Below, piece after piece: positions 5,922-12,730 of a stretch of DNA of 15,291 nucleotides (positions are counted from its first letter, which is position 1; each line of letters begins with the position of its first letter). The DNA comes from an uncultured Alistipes sp. (GTDB lineage Bacteria > Bacteroidota > Bacteroidia > Bacteroidales > Rikenellaceae). Location of the stretch: contig CAUHCL010000043.1 of NCBI GenBank assembly GCA_959604655.1, positions 1-15,291 on the forward strand, given 5' to 3'. Both the position numbers and the translations under genes were made by a program. A model generated the notes under the pieces. That model searched no databases and was not told the DNA's origin. It was given only the letters and a program-made list of their open reading frames with translations.

Positions 5922-7163
5922 TTATTCGAACGAGTGTATCACCACTCCCGAACGCAGCTTCGGTTCGAACCATGTGGTTTTAGGCGGCATGATGTTGCCC
6001 GTGTCGGCTATGTCGATAAGCTGCTGCATCGAGACGGGGTAGAGCGCGAACGCCACCTTCATCTCGCCGCTGTCGACGCGGCGGCTCAGCTCGTCCAGCC
6101 CGCGTATTCCGCCCACGAAGTCGATGCGTTTCGACGTACGCAGATCGGCGATACCGAGGATCCTGTCGAGCACCAGATTCGACAGCACCGTGACGTCGAG
6201 CACCCCGATGGGGTCGCTGTCGTCGTAGGTCCCCTCCTTGGCCGTGAGGCTGTACCATTCGCCGTCAAGATACATCGAGAAGTTGTGCAGCGCGCAGGGC
6301 TTGTAAACCTCCCTGCCTTTTTTCTCCACCGCGAACGATTCGCCGAGGCGCTCTAACAGTTCGGCGGGCGTGAGTCCGTTCAGATCGCGCACCACGCGGT
6401 TGTAGTCGATGATGCGCAGCTGCGAGGCGGGGAACGTCACGGCCAGGAAATAGCAGTATTCCTCGTCGCCCGTGTGCGTGGGGTTGTTGCGCATGCACTC
6501 CTGCCCGACGCGGGCCGCGGCAGCCGTGCGGTGGTGTCCGTCGGCGACATACAGCGCGGGAACGGCGGCGAACAGCTCGGTTATGCGGCGGTTCTTGGCC
6601 GCGTCGCGGATCACCCACATGCTGTGCCCGAAGCCGTCGGCCGCGGTGAAGTCGTAGTCGGGGGCGTTCGAGGCCACGACCTCCGACACGATGGCGTCTA
6701 TCTCGGCATTGTCGGGGTAGGTGAAGAACACGGGCTCTATGTTGGCCTTCTGGTTGCGCACGTGTATCATGCGGTCTTCCTCCTTGTCGGGACGCGTAAG
6801 CTCGTGCTTCTTGATCGTTCCCGAGAGATAGTCTTCGAAGTGGCAGCACATGGCTATGCCGTACTGCGTCCGTCCGTCCATCGTCTGCGCATAGACGTAA
6901 TAGTGTTCCTCGTCGTCCTGCACGAGCCAGCCGCGTTCTTTCCATGCGCGGAAATTCTCCACGGCCTTGTCGTACACGGCCTGCGAATGTTCGTCGGCCA
7001 CGGGATCGAAATCGATCTCGGCCTTTATGATGTGCAGCAGCGAACGCTCCGTGGCCTCGGCCTTGGCTTCGGCCGAATTGAGTACATCGTAGGGGCGCGA
7101 TGCCACCTCCGAGGCGAACTCCTTGGGCGGACGTATTCCGCAAAAAGGTTTTACTCTTACCAT
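5922..7163 (-). CDS. DUF1015 family protein in the serine operon
   Basis: The 413-residue protein is a full-length member of DUF1015 (COG4198-like). Characteristic segments are RPYDVL at 23-28, KKHELTRPDKEEDR at 118-131, LYVADGHHRTAAA at 204-216 and IMPPKTTWFEPKL at 391-403. There is no signal peptide or membrane segment, so it is probably cytoplasmic. The DGHHR box (208-212) recalls the short Gly-His-Arg signature of the ParB/sulfiredoxin fold, which includes free serine kinases; that link is inference. The gene lies 4 bases after serA and is the last of serC-serA-DUF1015, ending at a terminator. The classical pathway also needs a phosphoserine phosphatase, and none is present here. A role in the serine pathway is therefore a reasonable hypothesis, but the biochemical function is unknown. 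Confidence 0.88.
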   Translation of the reverse strand: MVRVKPFCGIRPPKEFASEVASRPYDVLNSAEAKAEATERSLLHIIKAEIDFDPVADEHSQAVYDKAVENFRAWKERGWLVQDDEEHYYVYAQTMDGRTQYGIAMCCHFEDYLSGTIKKHELTRPDKEEDRMIHVRNQKANIEPVFFTYPDNAEIDAIVSEVVASNAPDYDFTAADGFGHSMWVIRDAAKNRRITELFAAVPALYVADGHHRTAAAARVGQECMRNNPTHTGDEEYCYFLAVTFPASQLRIIDYNRVVRDLNGLTPAELLERLGESFAVEKKGREVYKPCALHNFSMYLDGEWYSLTAKEGTYDDSDPIGVLDVTVLSNLVLDRILGIADLRTSKRIDFVGGIRGLDELSRRVDSGEMKVAFALYPVSMQQLIDIADTGNIMPPKTTWFEPKLRSGVVIHSFE

Positions 7164-7167
7164 AACG

Positions 7168-8091
7168 CTATCTGTTGACTTGGAAACGGGTGTTTCCGTT
7201 TTCTATGAAATCCACGATCTGACGTGCGGCGGCCAATCCCGCGTTTATGTTGGCCTCGGCCGTCTCGGCGCCCATCTTTTTGGGCGTGGCGAAGAAACGG
7301 TTGCCGAATAGCTCTGCGAGTTCATCCTTGCAGTCGGGCGCGATGTCGGTGACGTACTTCAGCGAGGGACGCTCCGTCAGAGCCGCCTTGAGTCCGTCCT
7401 CGTCGATCACCTCCTTGCGGGCCGTGTTGACCAGCGTGGCGCCCTCGGGCATCGACATGAGCAGTTTGTAGCCGATCGATTTGCGGGTCTGCTCGGTGGC
7501 GGGGATGTGCAGCGACAGATAATCGGCCGCTGCGTACAGTTCCTCGACGCTCGATGCCTGCTTCACTCCGTCGTTCTCGAACACCGACGCATCGGTGATG
7601 AAGGGGTCGTAGGCGATGACGTTCATGCCCAGCGCCTTGGCCTTGCGGCCCACCAGACGGCCCACGTTGCCGTAGGCGTGTATGCCTATGGTCTTGCCCG
7701 AAAGCTCCGAACCCGTGCCCGGGGTGAATCGGTTGCGGGCCATGTAGACCATCATGCCCAGCGCGAGCTCCGCCACGGCGTTGGAGTTCTGCCCGGGGGT
7801 GTTCATCACCACGATGCCCTTGGCCGTCGCGGCGGCAAGGTCGATATTGTCGTACCCCGCGCCTGCGCGGACTATTATCTTCAACTCGGGCGCGGCGGCG
7901 ATCACGTCGGCCGTCACCTTGTCGCTGCGCACGATGAGTCCCTGCACATCGGCCACGGCGGCCGTGAGCTGCGACTTGTCTGTATATTTTTCGAGCAGGA
8001 CCGTTTCGCAGCCCGCCTCGGCGAAGATCGCCTTTATCCCGTCCGACGCCTTTTTCGCGAACGGTTTCTCTGTCGCTATCAATATTTTCAT
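7168..8091 (-). CDS. serA: D-3-phosphoglycerate dehydrogenase
   Basis: The 307-residue enzyme catalyses the first step of serine synthesis, oxidation of 3-phosphoglycerate with NAD+. It is the short form with no C-terminal ACT domain, so serine feedback through ACT is not expected. VRSDK (54-58) and RAGAGYDNID (75-84) bind substrate. The NAD-binding segment is GIHAYGNVG (136-144) with D162 as the likely ribose ligand, and the catalytic arginine is R225 in NTARKEV. The usual catalytic histidine position reads TPKKMGAETAEA, with Lys271 in its place, as in lysine-type (IIIK) enzymes. The start is set at MKILIATEKPF because homologues begin there. MTEK at 8103 is also possible. The same frame opens at 8196, only 5 bases after serC, so a 35-residue extension cannot be excluded. 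It lies between serC and DUF1015. Confidence 0.93.
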   Translation of the reverse strand: MKILIATEKPFAKKASDGIKAIFAEAGCETVLLEKYTDKSQLTAAVADVQGLIVRSDKVTADVIAAAPELKIIVRAGAGYDNIDLAAATAKGIVVMNTPGQNSNAVAELALGMMVYMARNRFTPGTGSELSGKTIGIHAYGNVGRLVGRKAKALGMNVIAYDPFITDASVFENDGVKQASSVEELYAAADYLSLHIPATEQTRKSIGYKLLMSMPEGATLVNTARKEVIDEDGLKAALTERPSLKYVTDIAPDCKDELAELFGNRFFATPKKMGAETAEANINAGLAAARQIVDFIENGNTRFQVNR

Positions 8092-8201
8092 CTTCTCGGT
8101 CATTGATACGGATTCCGTAATTTCCGTCGGCTCCCACAGCAGCACGTCGCCGTTGAAGGGATTGAGCCGCGTCGGCATATTGTAACTGAATCCCATGTTC
8201 G

Positions 8202-9272
8202 TTATTTATGCTTCTCTTCGAACTCGCGCATGCAGGCCACCAGAGCCTCCACCGACTCCTTGGGGCAGGCGTTGTAGCACGAGGCGCGGAAACCGCCCAC
8301 CAGACGGTGGCCCTTGACGCCGACCATGCCGCGCGACTGCGCGAACTCCAAAAACACGGGAGCCAGATCCTCGCGGCCCTCGGCCATGACGAAGCAGATG
8401 TTCATCAGCGAGCGGTCCTCCACCGCGGCCGTTCCGCGGAACATGGTGTTGCGGTCGATCTCGTCGTAGAGCAGCGCGGCCTTCTCCTTGTTGCGGCGGT
8501 ACATCTCGTCCATGCCGCCGATGGACTTCATCCACTTCAGCGTTTCGCGCAGGACGAAGATGGGGAACACGGGCGGGGTGTTGAACATCGAGTCGTTGTC
8601 GACATGGGTGTTGACGTTCATCATCGTAGGCAGGGGACGTACCACACGGTCCAGCATGTCGTCGCGGATGATCACGAACGAGACTCCCGCAGGTGCCAGA
8701 TTCTTCTGCGCGCCGCCGTAGATGAGGGCGTATTTCGACACGTCGACGGGGCGGCTCAGGATGTCGGAGCTCATGTCGGCGATCAACGGCACGGGCGAAT
8801 CGATGTCGGTCTTATACTCGGTGCCGTAGATGGTGTTGTTGGTGCATATATAAAGGTAATCGAGGTCGGCGGGGATTGCGAAATCCTTGGGAATGCAGGT
8901 GAAATTCTTATCCTCCGACGATGCGACTACATCCACCTCGCCGTAGAACTTGGCCTCCTTGATGGCCTTCTTGGTCCACACGCCCGTATTGACGTAGCCC
9001 GCCTTGGTCTTCAGGAAATTGGCGGGGATATGGAAAAACTGGGTGCTGGCGCCGCCGCCCACGAAATATATCTTATAGTTGTCGGGTATGTTCAGCAGTT
9101 CTCGGAAAAGGCTCTTGGCTTCGTCCAGCACGCTTTGGAACTCTTTGGTGCGGTGCGATATCGAGAGAAGCGACACGCCCGTGCCCTCGAAATCGAAAAT
9201 AGCCTTCGCTGCGGCTTCCAATGCGGCGTCGGGTAGGATCGACGGACCTGCATAGAAATTATACTTTTTCAT
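8202..9272 (-). CDS. serC: Phosphoserine aminotransferase
   Basis: This 356-residue PLP enzyme transfers an amino group from glutamate to 3-phosphohydroxypyruvate to give O-phosphoserine, and it may also serve pyridoxal phosphate synthesis. Motifs are NFYAGPSILP (5-14), SISHRTKEF (37-45), GGGAS (72-76), NTGVW with the ring-stacking W99, and ADMSSD with D166. The Schiff-base lysine is K190 in GGAQKNLAPAG. The substrate-binding GGFRAS is near the C-terminus. The length is close to the 362 residues of E. coli SerC and no key residue is missing. It is the first gene of the serine operon. A -33/-7 promoter lies just upstream, with a perfect palindrome across it. Confidence 0.97.
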   Translation of the reverse strand: MKKYNFYAGPSILPDAALEAAAKAIFDFEGTGVSLLSISHRTKEFQSVLDEAKSLFRELLNIPDNYKIYFVGGGASTQFFHIPANFLKTKAGYVNTGVWTKKAIKEAKFYGEVDVVASSEDKNFTCIPKDFAIPADLDYLYICTNNTIYGTEYKTDIDSPVPLIADMSSDILSRPVDVSKYALIYGGAQKNLAPAGVSFVIIRDDMLDRVVRPLPTMMNVNTHVDNDSMFNTPPVFPIFVLRETLKWMKSIGGMDEMYRRNKEKAALLYDEIDRNTMFRGTAAVEDRSLMNICFVMAEGREDLAPVFLEFAQSRGMVGVKGHRLVGGFRASCYNACPKESVEALVACMREFEEKHK

Positions 9273-9620
9273 AATCGGATTAATTAAGTGATTACATCTT
9301 TCGTACTACAAAGTAAACTCAAAATTATGATTAATCAAAATCCCGAGGCTTGTTTTTCGGCTCGAATCATAGCCTTTTTTAATAAAAACGTGAAATTTAT
9401 TTAATTATTAATATTTTTTAACAACAATATCGCACTCCTGCGGCCAAAAGCGTGACAAACCGTAATCGATTTCCCGAGATGAAAAATTTCTTTCCCCCAT
9501 CGTCCGAGTCGTGCCCGCGGAGTCGGGATATTTTCGCAAATTTACGCCGAGCGTTGAATCTTTTCGCACCTCGCGGCGTCTTTATATGCGGAAGCGCCTC
9601 CGCAAAGGAACTGTGAATTT
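9273..9620. other. Gene-free divergent region between serC and the sigma factor
   Basis: These 348 bases contain no supportable gene. The left part holds the serC promoter and several GATTA/TAATC motifs. Bases about 9360-9425 are strongly AT-rich against a GC-rich background. The right part, next to the sigma-factor gene, is GC-rich and has a 6-bp stem (TGCGGA at 9587-9592 with 9599-9604). It also has an AAGGA Shine-Dalgarno-like site at 9605-9609, 11 bases from the ATG. I could not assign a -7 box for the sigma-factor gene. Confidence 0.5.
9309..9339 (-). promoter_or_regulatory. serC promoter with -33 and -7 elements
   Basis: On the minus strand a TTTG (complement of 9336-9339) is followed after exactly 19 bases by TTACTTTG (complement of 9309-9316). 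The -7 box differs from TAnnTTTG at one position. This is the most complete Bacteroidota-type promoter in the window. It lies 36 bases upstream of serC. The 10-bp palindrome TGATTAATCA (9328-9337) overlaps the -33 element and spacer. Confidence 0.6.
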
Positions 9621-10142
9621 ATGAAACAAGACATCGAAAACTGCTGCCTCGCCCGCGTAACCGAGATCATGGAACGGGAGAAGGACAACCTCTACCGATA
9701 CGCATGCTATCGGCTCGGCAGCCCCGAGGAAGCCGAGGATCTGTTGCAGGATCTCTACCTGGCCTTGCACTCCAAAAGGAGCGCGCTGCGGAATGTCGAC
9801 CGACTCGACAGCTACATCTACCGCAGTCTGTCGAACGCCTGCACATCGCGCTTGCGGAGTCGGAACCGACGGAGGTTCGTCGACGATGCGGCGTTGCGCG
9901 GACTTGCCGCCGACGATGCGGCCCCCGACCGTTTCGAACGCGAATTTCGCCGAATCGACCGCATGCTCGCGCTCCTGCCCGCAGAGCAGAGCGAGACGAT
10001 ACGGCTGCGCATCCACGGCGGACGGTCGTTCGCCGAGATCGCGGAGATCGTCGAGGCGCCCGTGGCGACGGTCAAGTCGCGTTACAGATACGGCATTGCG
10101 AAGTTGCGCGAAGCGGGCGCGGCGGATGAACTGTCGGATTGA
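9621..10142 (+). CDS. ECF-type RNA polymerase sigma factor
   Basis: The 173-residue protein has the two-domain plan of an extracytoplasmic-function sigma factor (sigma-70 group 4). Sigma region 2 spans about residues 21-82 (NLYRYACYRLGSPEEAEDLL, then LDSYIYRSLSNACTSRLRSR), for -10 recognition and core binding. Region 4 spans about 110-164 and contains the helix-turn-helix SFAEIAEIVEAPVATVKSR, for -35 recognition. The linker (82-108) is rich in Arg and Asp. The start at 9621 has an AAGGA 11 bases upstream; M17 is a less likely alternative. The next gene, 24 bases downstream, encodes a single-pass membrane protein, the usual place for an anti-sigma partner. The target genes and inducing signal are unknown. 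Divergent serC transcription is probably independent. Confidence 0.92.
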   Translation: MKQDIENCCLARVTEIMEREKDNLYRYACYRLGSPEEAEDLLQDLYLALHSKRSALRNVDRLDSYIYRSLSNACTSRLRSRNRRRFVDDAALRGLAADDAAPDRFEREFRRIDRMLALLPAEQSETIRLRIHGGRSFAEIAEIVEAPVATVKSRYRYGIAKLREAGAADELSD

Positions 10143-10166
10143 ACAAATTAAAAAACGTAATCACAC

Positions 10167-10988
10167 ATGAAAAGGAATTTTTTTGAAGAGGACCGCGAGC
10201 TGTTCGACGGCAACGACCCGACTCGGACGGAACGCATCATAAACGATCTCACCCCCGAATTTGCGCCCGAAGCCCGATTCGATTTCCGCACGGCGGAAAG
10301 ACGCCGCCGCATATTCGGCTTGCGGCAGATCATGCGTTTGGCGGTGGCCGCGGCCGTGCTGGCCATAGGCATATTTATCGGGATCAACGGCGGGGGAGAC
10401 AATGCGCGTGCCGCCGAGAATCACGCGATAATAGAGCAGGCTCTGGCCGATCTGAATGCGTCGGAGAGTTACCGCATCGAATTTACGGCGTTGGTGAAGG
10501 ACAAGCGCAAGCTGAACAGTACGGAGATATACGATTTTTCTCCCGACGGACAGCGTGTCGGCGCCACCATCATGGTGTCGCGAAACGACGGCGGCATCAC
10601 GGCCCGCATCGAGTGGGCCGACACGAAACATTCGACCCAGATATTCGAGAACGGCACGTACAGGCTGCTGGAGAACGGCGAGGTCACCGAGGAGTTCCGT
10701 TGCGACACGCATCTCAAAATGTTGGAATTGCCGGATTTTGAAAGCGTGAAAGTTCTGATAGATGAAATGGGCAGCGCCAAGGTGAGATACACGTCCGACA
10801 AGGATACCATCGAAATGACGATACGCGATTCGGGAAAGGGGGCATCGAAGCCGCGGTATCCCGATACGGTCATCACGGCCGTGTTCTCACGCTCGAAAGG
10901 CAAGCTGCTGAACGCTCGGGTGCGATGCGTCGTCGACGGCGCAGAAAAGACGCTGCTCGACGTCACCGAGATAGAATACGGCATGTAA
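10167..10988 (+). CDS. Single-pass membrane protein, probable partner of the sigma factor
   Basis: The 273-residue protein has a charged N-terminal region of about 55 residues. One membrane segment follows at about 57-74 (MRLAVAAAVLAIGIFIGI), then a region of about 195 residues likely to lie in the periplasm. The strongly basic ERRRRIFGLR (45-53) before the membrane segment predicts a cytoplasmic N-terminus. The C-terminal part reads as alternating beta-strand segments (for example SYRIEFTALVKDKRK, FSPDGQRVGATIMVSR) and looks broadly LolA/outer-membrane-lipoprotein-sorting-like, but I cannot assign a family. Topology and position directly after an ECF sigma gene suggest an anti-sigma factor. 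However, the N-terminal part lacks the zinc HxxxCxxC motif of common anti-sigma domains. A membrane effector without sigma binding is the alternative. A terminator follows the gene. Confidence 0.7.
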   Translation: MKRNFFEEDRELFDGNDPTRTERIINDLTPEFAPEARFDFRTAERRRRIFGLRQIMRLAVAAAVLAIGIFIGINGGGDNARAAENHAIIEQALADLNASESYRIEFTALVKDKRKLNSTEIYDFSPDGQRVGATIMVSRNDGGITARIEWADTKHSTQIFENGTYRLLENGEVTEEFRCDTHLKMLELPDFESVKVLIDEMGSAKVRYTSDKDTIEMTIRDSGKGASKPRYPDTVITAVFSRSKGKLLNARVRCVVDGAEKTLLDVTEIEYGM

Positions 10989-11009
10989 CGTCGCTCAGAC
11001 CGTGCCTTT

Positions 11010-11045
11010 CCGCCCCGTCCGCGCAGGATGGGGCGGAGCCGTTTT
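11010..11045 (+). terminator. Terminator of the sigma-factor operon
   Basis: CCGCCCCGTCC (11010-11020) pairs with GGATGGGGCGG (11026-11036) over 11 bp, with one G-U pair and a 5-base loop. It is followed 5 bases later by TTTTA. It starts 21 bases after the membrane-protein stop codon. The T-tract is short, so termination efficiency is uncertain. Confidence 0.65.
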
Positions 11046-11114
11046 ACGGGCACGGCATGCGCAAGGCCGCACGGCGATGCGACACGATAAAGAAAATATC
11101 GCCGCGATTTTTCG

Positions 11115-11122
11115 TATCTTCG
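11115..11122 (+). repeat. Possible decayed third promoter-box copy
   Basis: TATCTTCG differs at one base from the TATCTTTG box of the two downstream repeat units, and it is preceded by a similar TTTTTCG context. It lies 55 bases upstream of the box in the first unit. It may be a remnant of an older copy of the same module; the match is short. Confidence 0.3.
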
Positions 11123-11126
11123 GTTT

Positions 11127-11177
11127 GGCAAAATCGCAAACTTCGTTTGTTTTTGCTCTCGCTTATTTGTATCTTTG
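11127..11177 (+). repeat. Palindrome-promoter repeat unit A
   Basis: This 51-base unit starts GGCAAAATCGCAAA, contains an inverted repeat (GCAAAA and CAAAC against GTTTG and TTTTGC) and ends in TATCTTTG (11170-11177), an exact TAnnTTTG box. A TTTG at 11146-11149 lies 20 bases upstream of the box and could be its -33 element. It is repeated as unit B 75 bases further on. Confidence 0.7.
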
Positions 11178-11201
11178 GCTGCGCCTTAGATACTTCGCCT
11201 C

Positions 11202-11252
11202 GGCAAAATCGCAAATAAATTTGCTTTTGCCCTCGGCTTATTCGTATCTTTG
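11202..11252 (+). repeat. Palindrome-promoter repeat unit B, likely yicC promoter
   Basis: This second 51-base unit is identical to unit A over its first 14 bases and matches about 37 of 51 positions without gaps. GGCAAAA and GCAAAT pair with ATTTGC and TTTTGCC, a 13-bp stem with a 2-base bulge and 2-base loop. The unit ends in TATCTTTG (11245-11252) at the same offset as in unit A. A TTTG at 11220-11223 lies 21 bases before the box. The box is 25 bases upstream of yicC, so it is the likely promoter of the yicC operon. Confidence 0.7.
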
Positions 11253-11277
11253 CACATTGTTCGAACATCATATTGCA

Positions 11278-12150
11278 ATGATAAAATCTATGACGGGATT
11301 CGGCAAAAGCGAGATCGCTCTGCCGACCAAAAAGATAACCGTGGAGATACGGTCGCTCAATTCCAAACAGTTGGACCTTACAGTCAAGTTGCCCGCACTC
11401 TATCGCTCGCTCGAATACGACATACGCAGCGTGGCGGGCGGCGCCATAAAGCGCGGCAAGGCCGATGTGAGCATAACGGTGGAGAGCGCGGCGGTGCATA
11501 CGTCGGCCACCGTGAACAAAGAGGTGTTCCGCGAATACATGCGCCAGCTGAACGACGCTCTGTCGTATTCGGGCATCGACGCCGACTACGACGCTCTGGT
11601 GCCGACGGTGATGCGTCTGCCCGACGTGGTGTCGGCCCAGGCCGAGGAACTGTCGGAGGAGGAGCGTGCGGCCGTGATGACGGCGCTGGACGATGCTCTG
11701 CGCCGCTTCGACCTGTTCCGCGAGCAGGAGGGTGCGACGCTGATCGCCGATCTGCTCCGACGCGTGAACAACATCGAGGATTACCGCCGCCAGGTGGAGC
11801 CTTACGAGAAGACGCGATGCGAGACCATCAAGGCCCGCATCCGCGAGAATCTGGCGCAGCTCAAGGTCGATGTCGACACCAACCGTCTGGAGCAGGAGAT
11901 GATCTTCTACATCGAGAAGCTCGACATTACGGAGGAAAAGGTGCGTCTGGACAACCACTGCCGCTATTTCCGCGAGGTGGCGGGATCGGAGGAAGCCGCG
12001 GGCCGCAAACTCGGATTCATAGCGCAGGAGATGGGCCGCGAGATTAACACCCTCGGATCGAAAGCCAACGAATCGAACATGCAGATTCTGGTGGTGAAGA
12101 TGAAGGACGAGCTGGAAAAGATAAAGGAACAGGTACTAAATATTTTATAG
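11278..12150 (+). CDS. yicC: YicC/YloC family endoribonuclease
   Basis: The 290-residue product is a complete YicC-family protein, with the YicC-like N-terminal domain followed by the C-terminal DUF1732 domain. Family hallmarks are MIKSMTGFGKSE at 1-12, VEIRSLNSKQLDL at 22-34, LRFDLFREQEG-type sequence around 142-152, EKLDITEEKVRLDNH at 213-227 and AQEMGREINTLGSKAN at 249-264. Characterised members act as endoribonucleases in RNA turnover. The start at 11278 is fixed by the conserved MI(K/R)SMT opening; the open frame upstream runs through the promoter repeats and is not coding. It heads an operon and sits 4 bases before gmk, a pairing also seen in other bacteria. Confidence 0.93.
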   Translation: MIKSMTGFGKSEIALPTKKITVEIRSLNSKQLDLTVKLPALYRSLEYDIRSVAGGAIKRGKADVSITVESAAVHTSATVNKEVFREYMRQLNDALSYSGIDADYDALVPTVMRLPDVVSAQAEELSEEERAAVMTALDDALRRFDLFREQEGATLIADLLRRVNNIEDYRRQVEPYEKTRCETIKARIRENLAQLKVDVDTNRLEQEMIFYIEKLDITEEKVRLDNHCRYFREVAGSEEAAGRKLGFIAQEMGREINTLGSKANESNMQILVVKMKDELEKIKEQVLNIL

Positions 12151-12154
12151 CCTC

Positions 12155-12727
12155 ATGGAACAGACGGGCAAACTCGTTATTTTCTCCGCCCCGAGCGGTT
12201 CGGGCAAGACCACGATAGTGAAACGGCTGCTGGAGATATTCCCGCAGCTGGAGTTTTCGATTTCGGCCACGTCGCGCAATCCGCGCGGCAGCGAACGCGA
12301 CGGCGTGGACTATTTCTTTCTGACGCAGGAGCAGTTCGCCGCCAAGGTCGGCGCGGGCGAGTTCGTCGAGTGGGAGGAAGTCTACAACGGCACCTGCTAC
12401 GGTACCCTTAGGAGCGAGATGCACCGCATATGGAGCAAGGGCAACGTGATAATATTCGACGTCGACGTGATGGGAGGCATCAACCTCAAACGCATATTCG
12501 GCTGCGACGCCTGCTCGATATTCATCATGCCGCCGTCGGTGGAGGTGCTGGAGCAAAGGCTCGTCGGCCGCGGCACCGACTCGCCCGAGACCATAGCCAA
12601 GCGCGTGGCCAAGGCCGATTTCGAGATATCGAAGGCGTCGGAGTTCGACCATGTGGTGGTGAACGACATACTGGACGACGCCGTGAAGGAGACACGCGGC
12701 ATACTGGAACGCTTTTTCGCAGAGTAG
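12155..12727 (+). CDS. gmk: Guanylate kinase
   Basis: The 190-residue cytoplasmic enzyme phosphorylates GMP to GDP with ATP. The P-loop APSGSGKTT is at residues 12-20. The GMP-binding region has SISATSRNPRGSERDGVDYF (35-54), followed by FVEWEEVYNGTCYGT (70-84). Then comes IIFDVDVMGG (near 99-108) and the lid-type RLVGRGTDSPETIAKR. The length fits bacterial guanylate kinases and no key residue is missing. It is tightly spaced in the operon, 4 bases after yicC and 3 before nadD. Confidence 0.97.
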   Translation: MEQTGKLVIFSAPSGSGKTTIVKRLLEIFPQLEFSISATSRNPRGSERDGVDYFFLTQEQFAAKVGAGEFVEWEEVYNGTCYGTLRSEMHRIWSKGNVIIFDVDVMGGINLKRIFGCDACSIFIMPPSVEVLEQRLVGRGTDSPETIAKRVAKADFEISKASEFDHVVVNDILDDAVKETRGILERFFAE

Positions 12728-12730
12728 GGC

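Noticed and set aside
11127..11252. The two repeat units as a short CRISPR array
   Set aside because: There are only two imperfect 51-base copies with a 24-base gap, each holding a promoter box, and no cas gene is present.
11002..11277. A 92-codon upstream extension of yicC
   Set aside because: It crosses a terminator hairpin and both promoter repeats, and YicC proteins start at the MI(K/R)SMT motif found at 11278.
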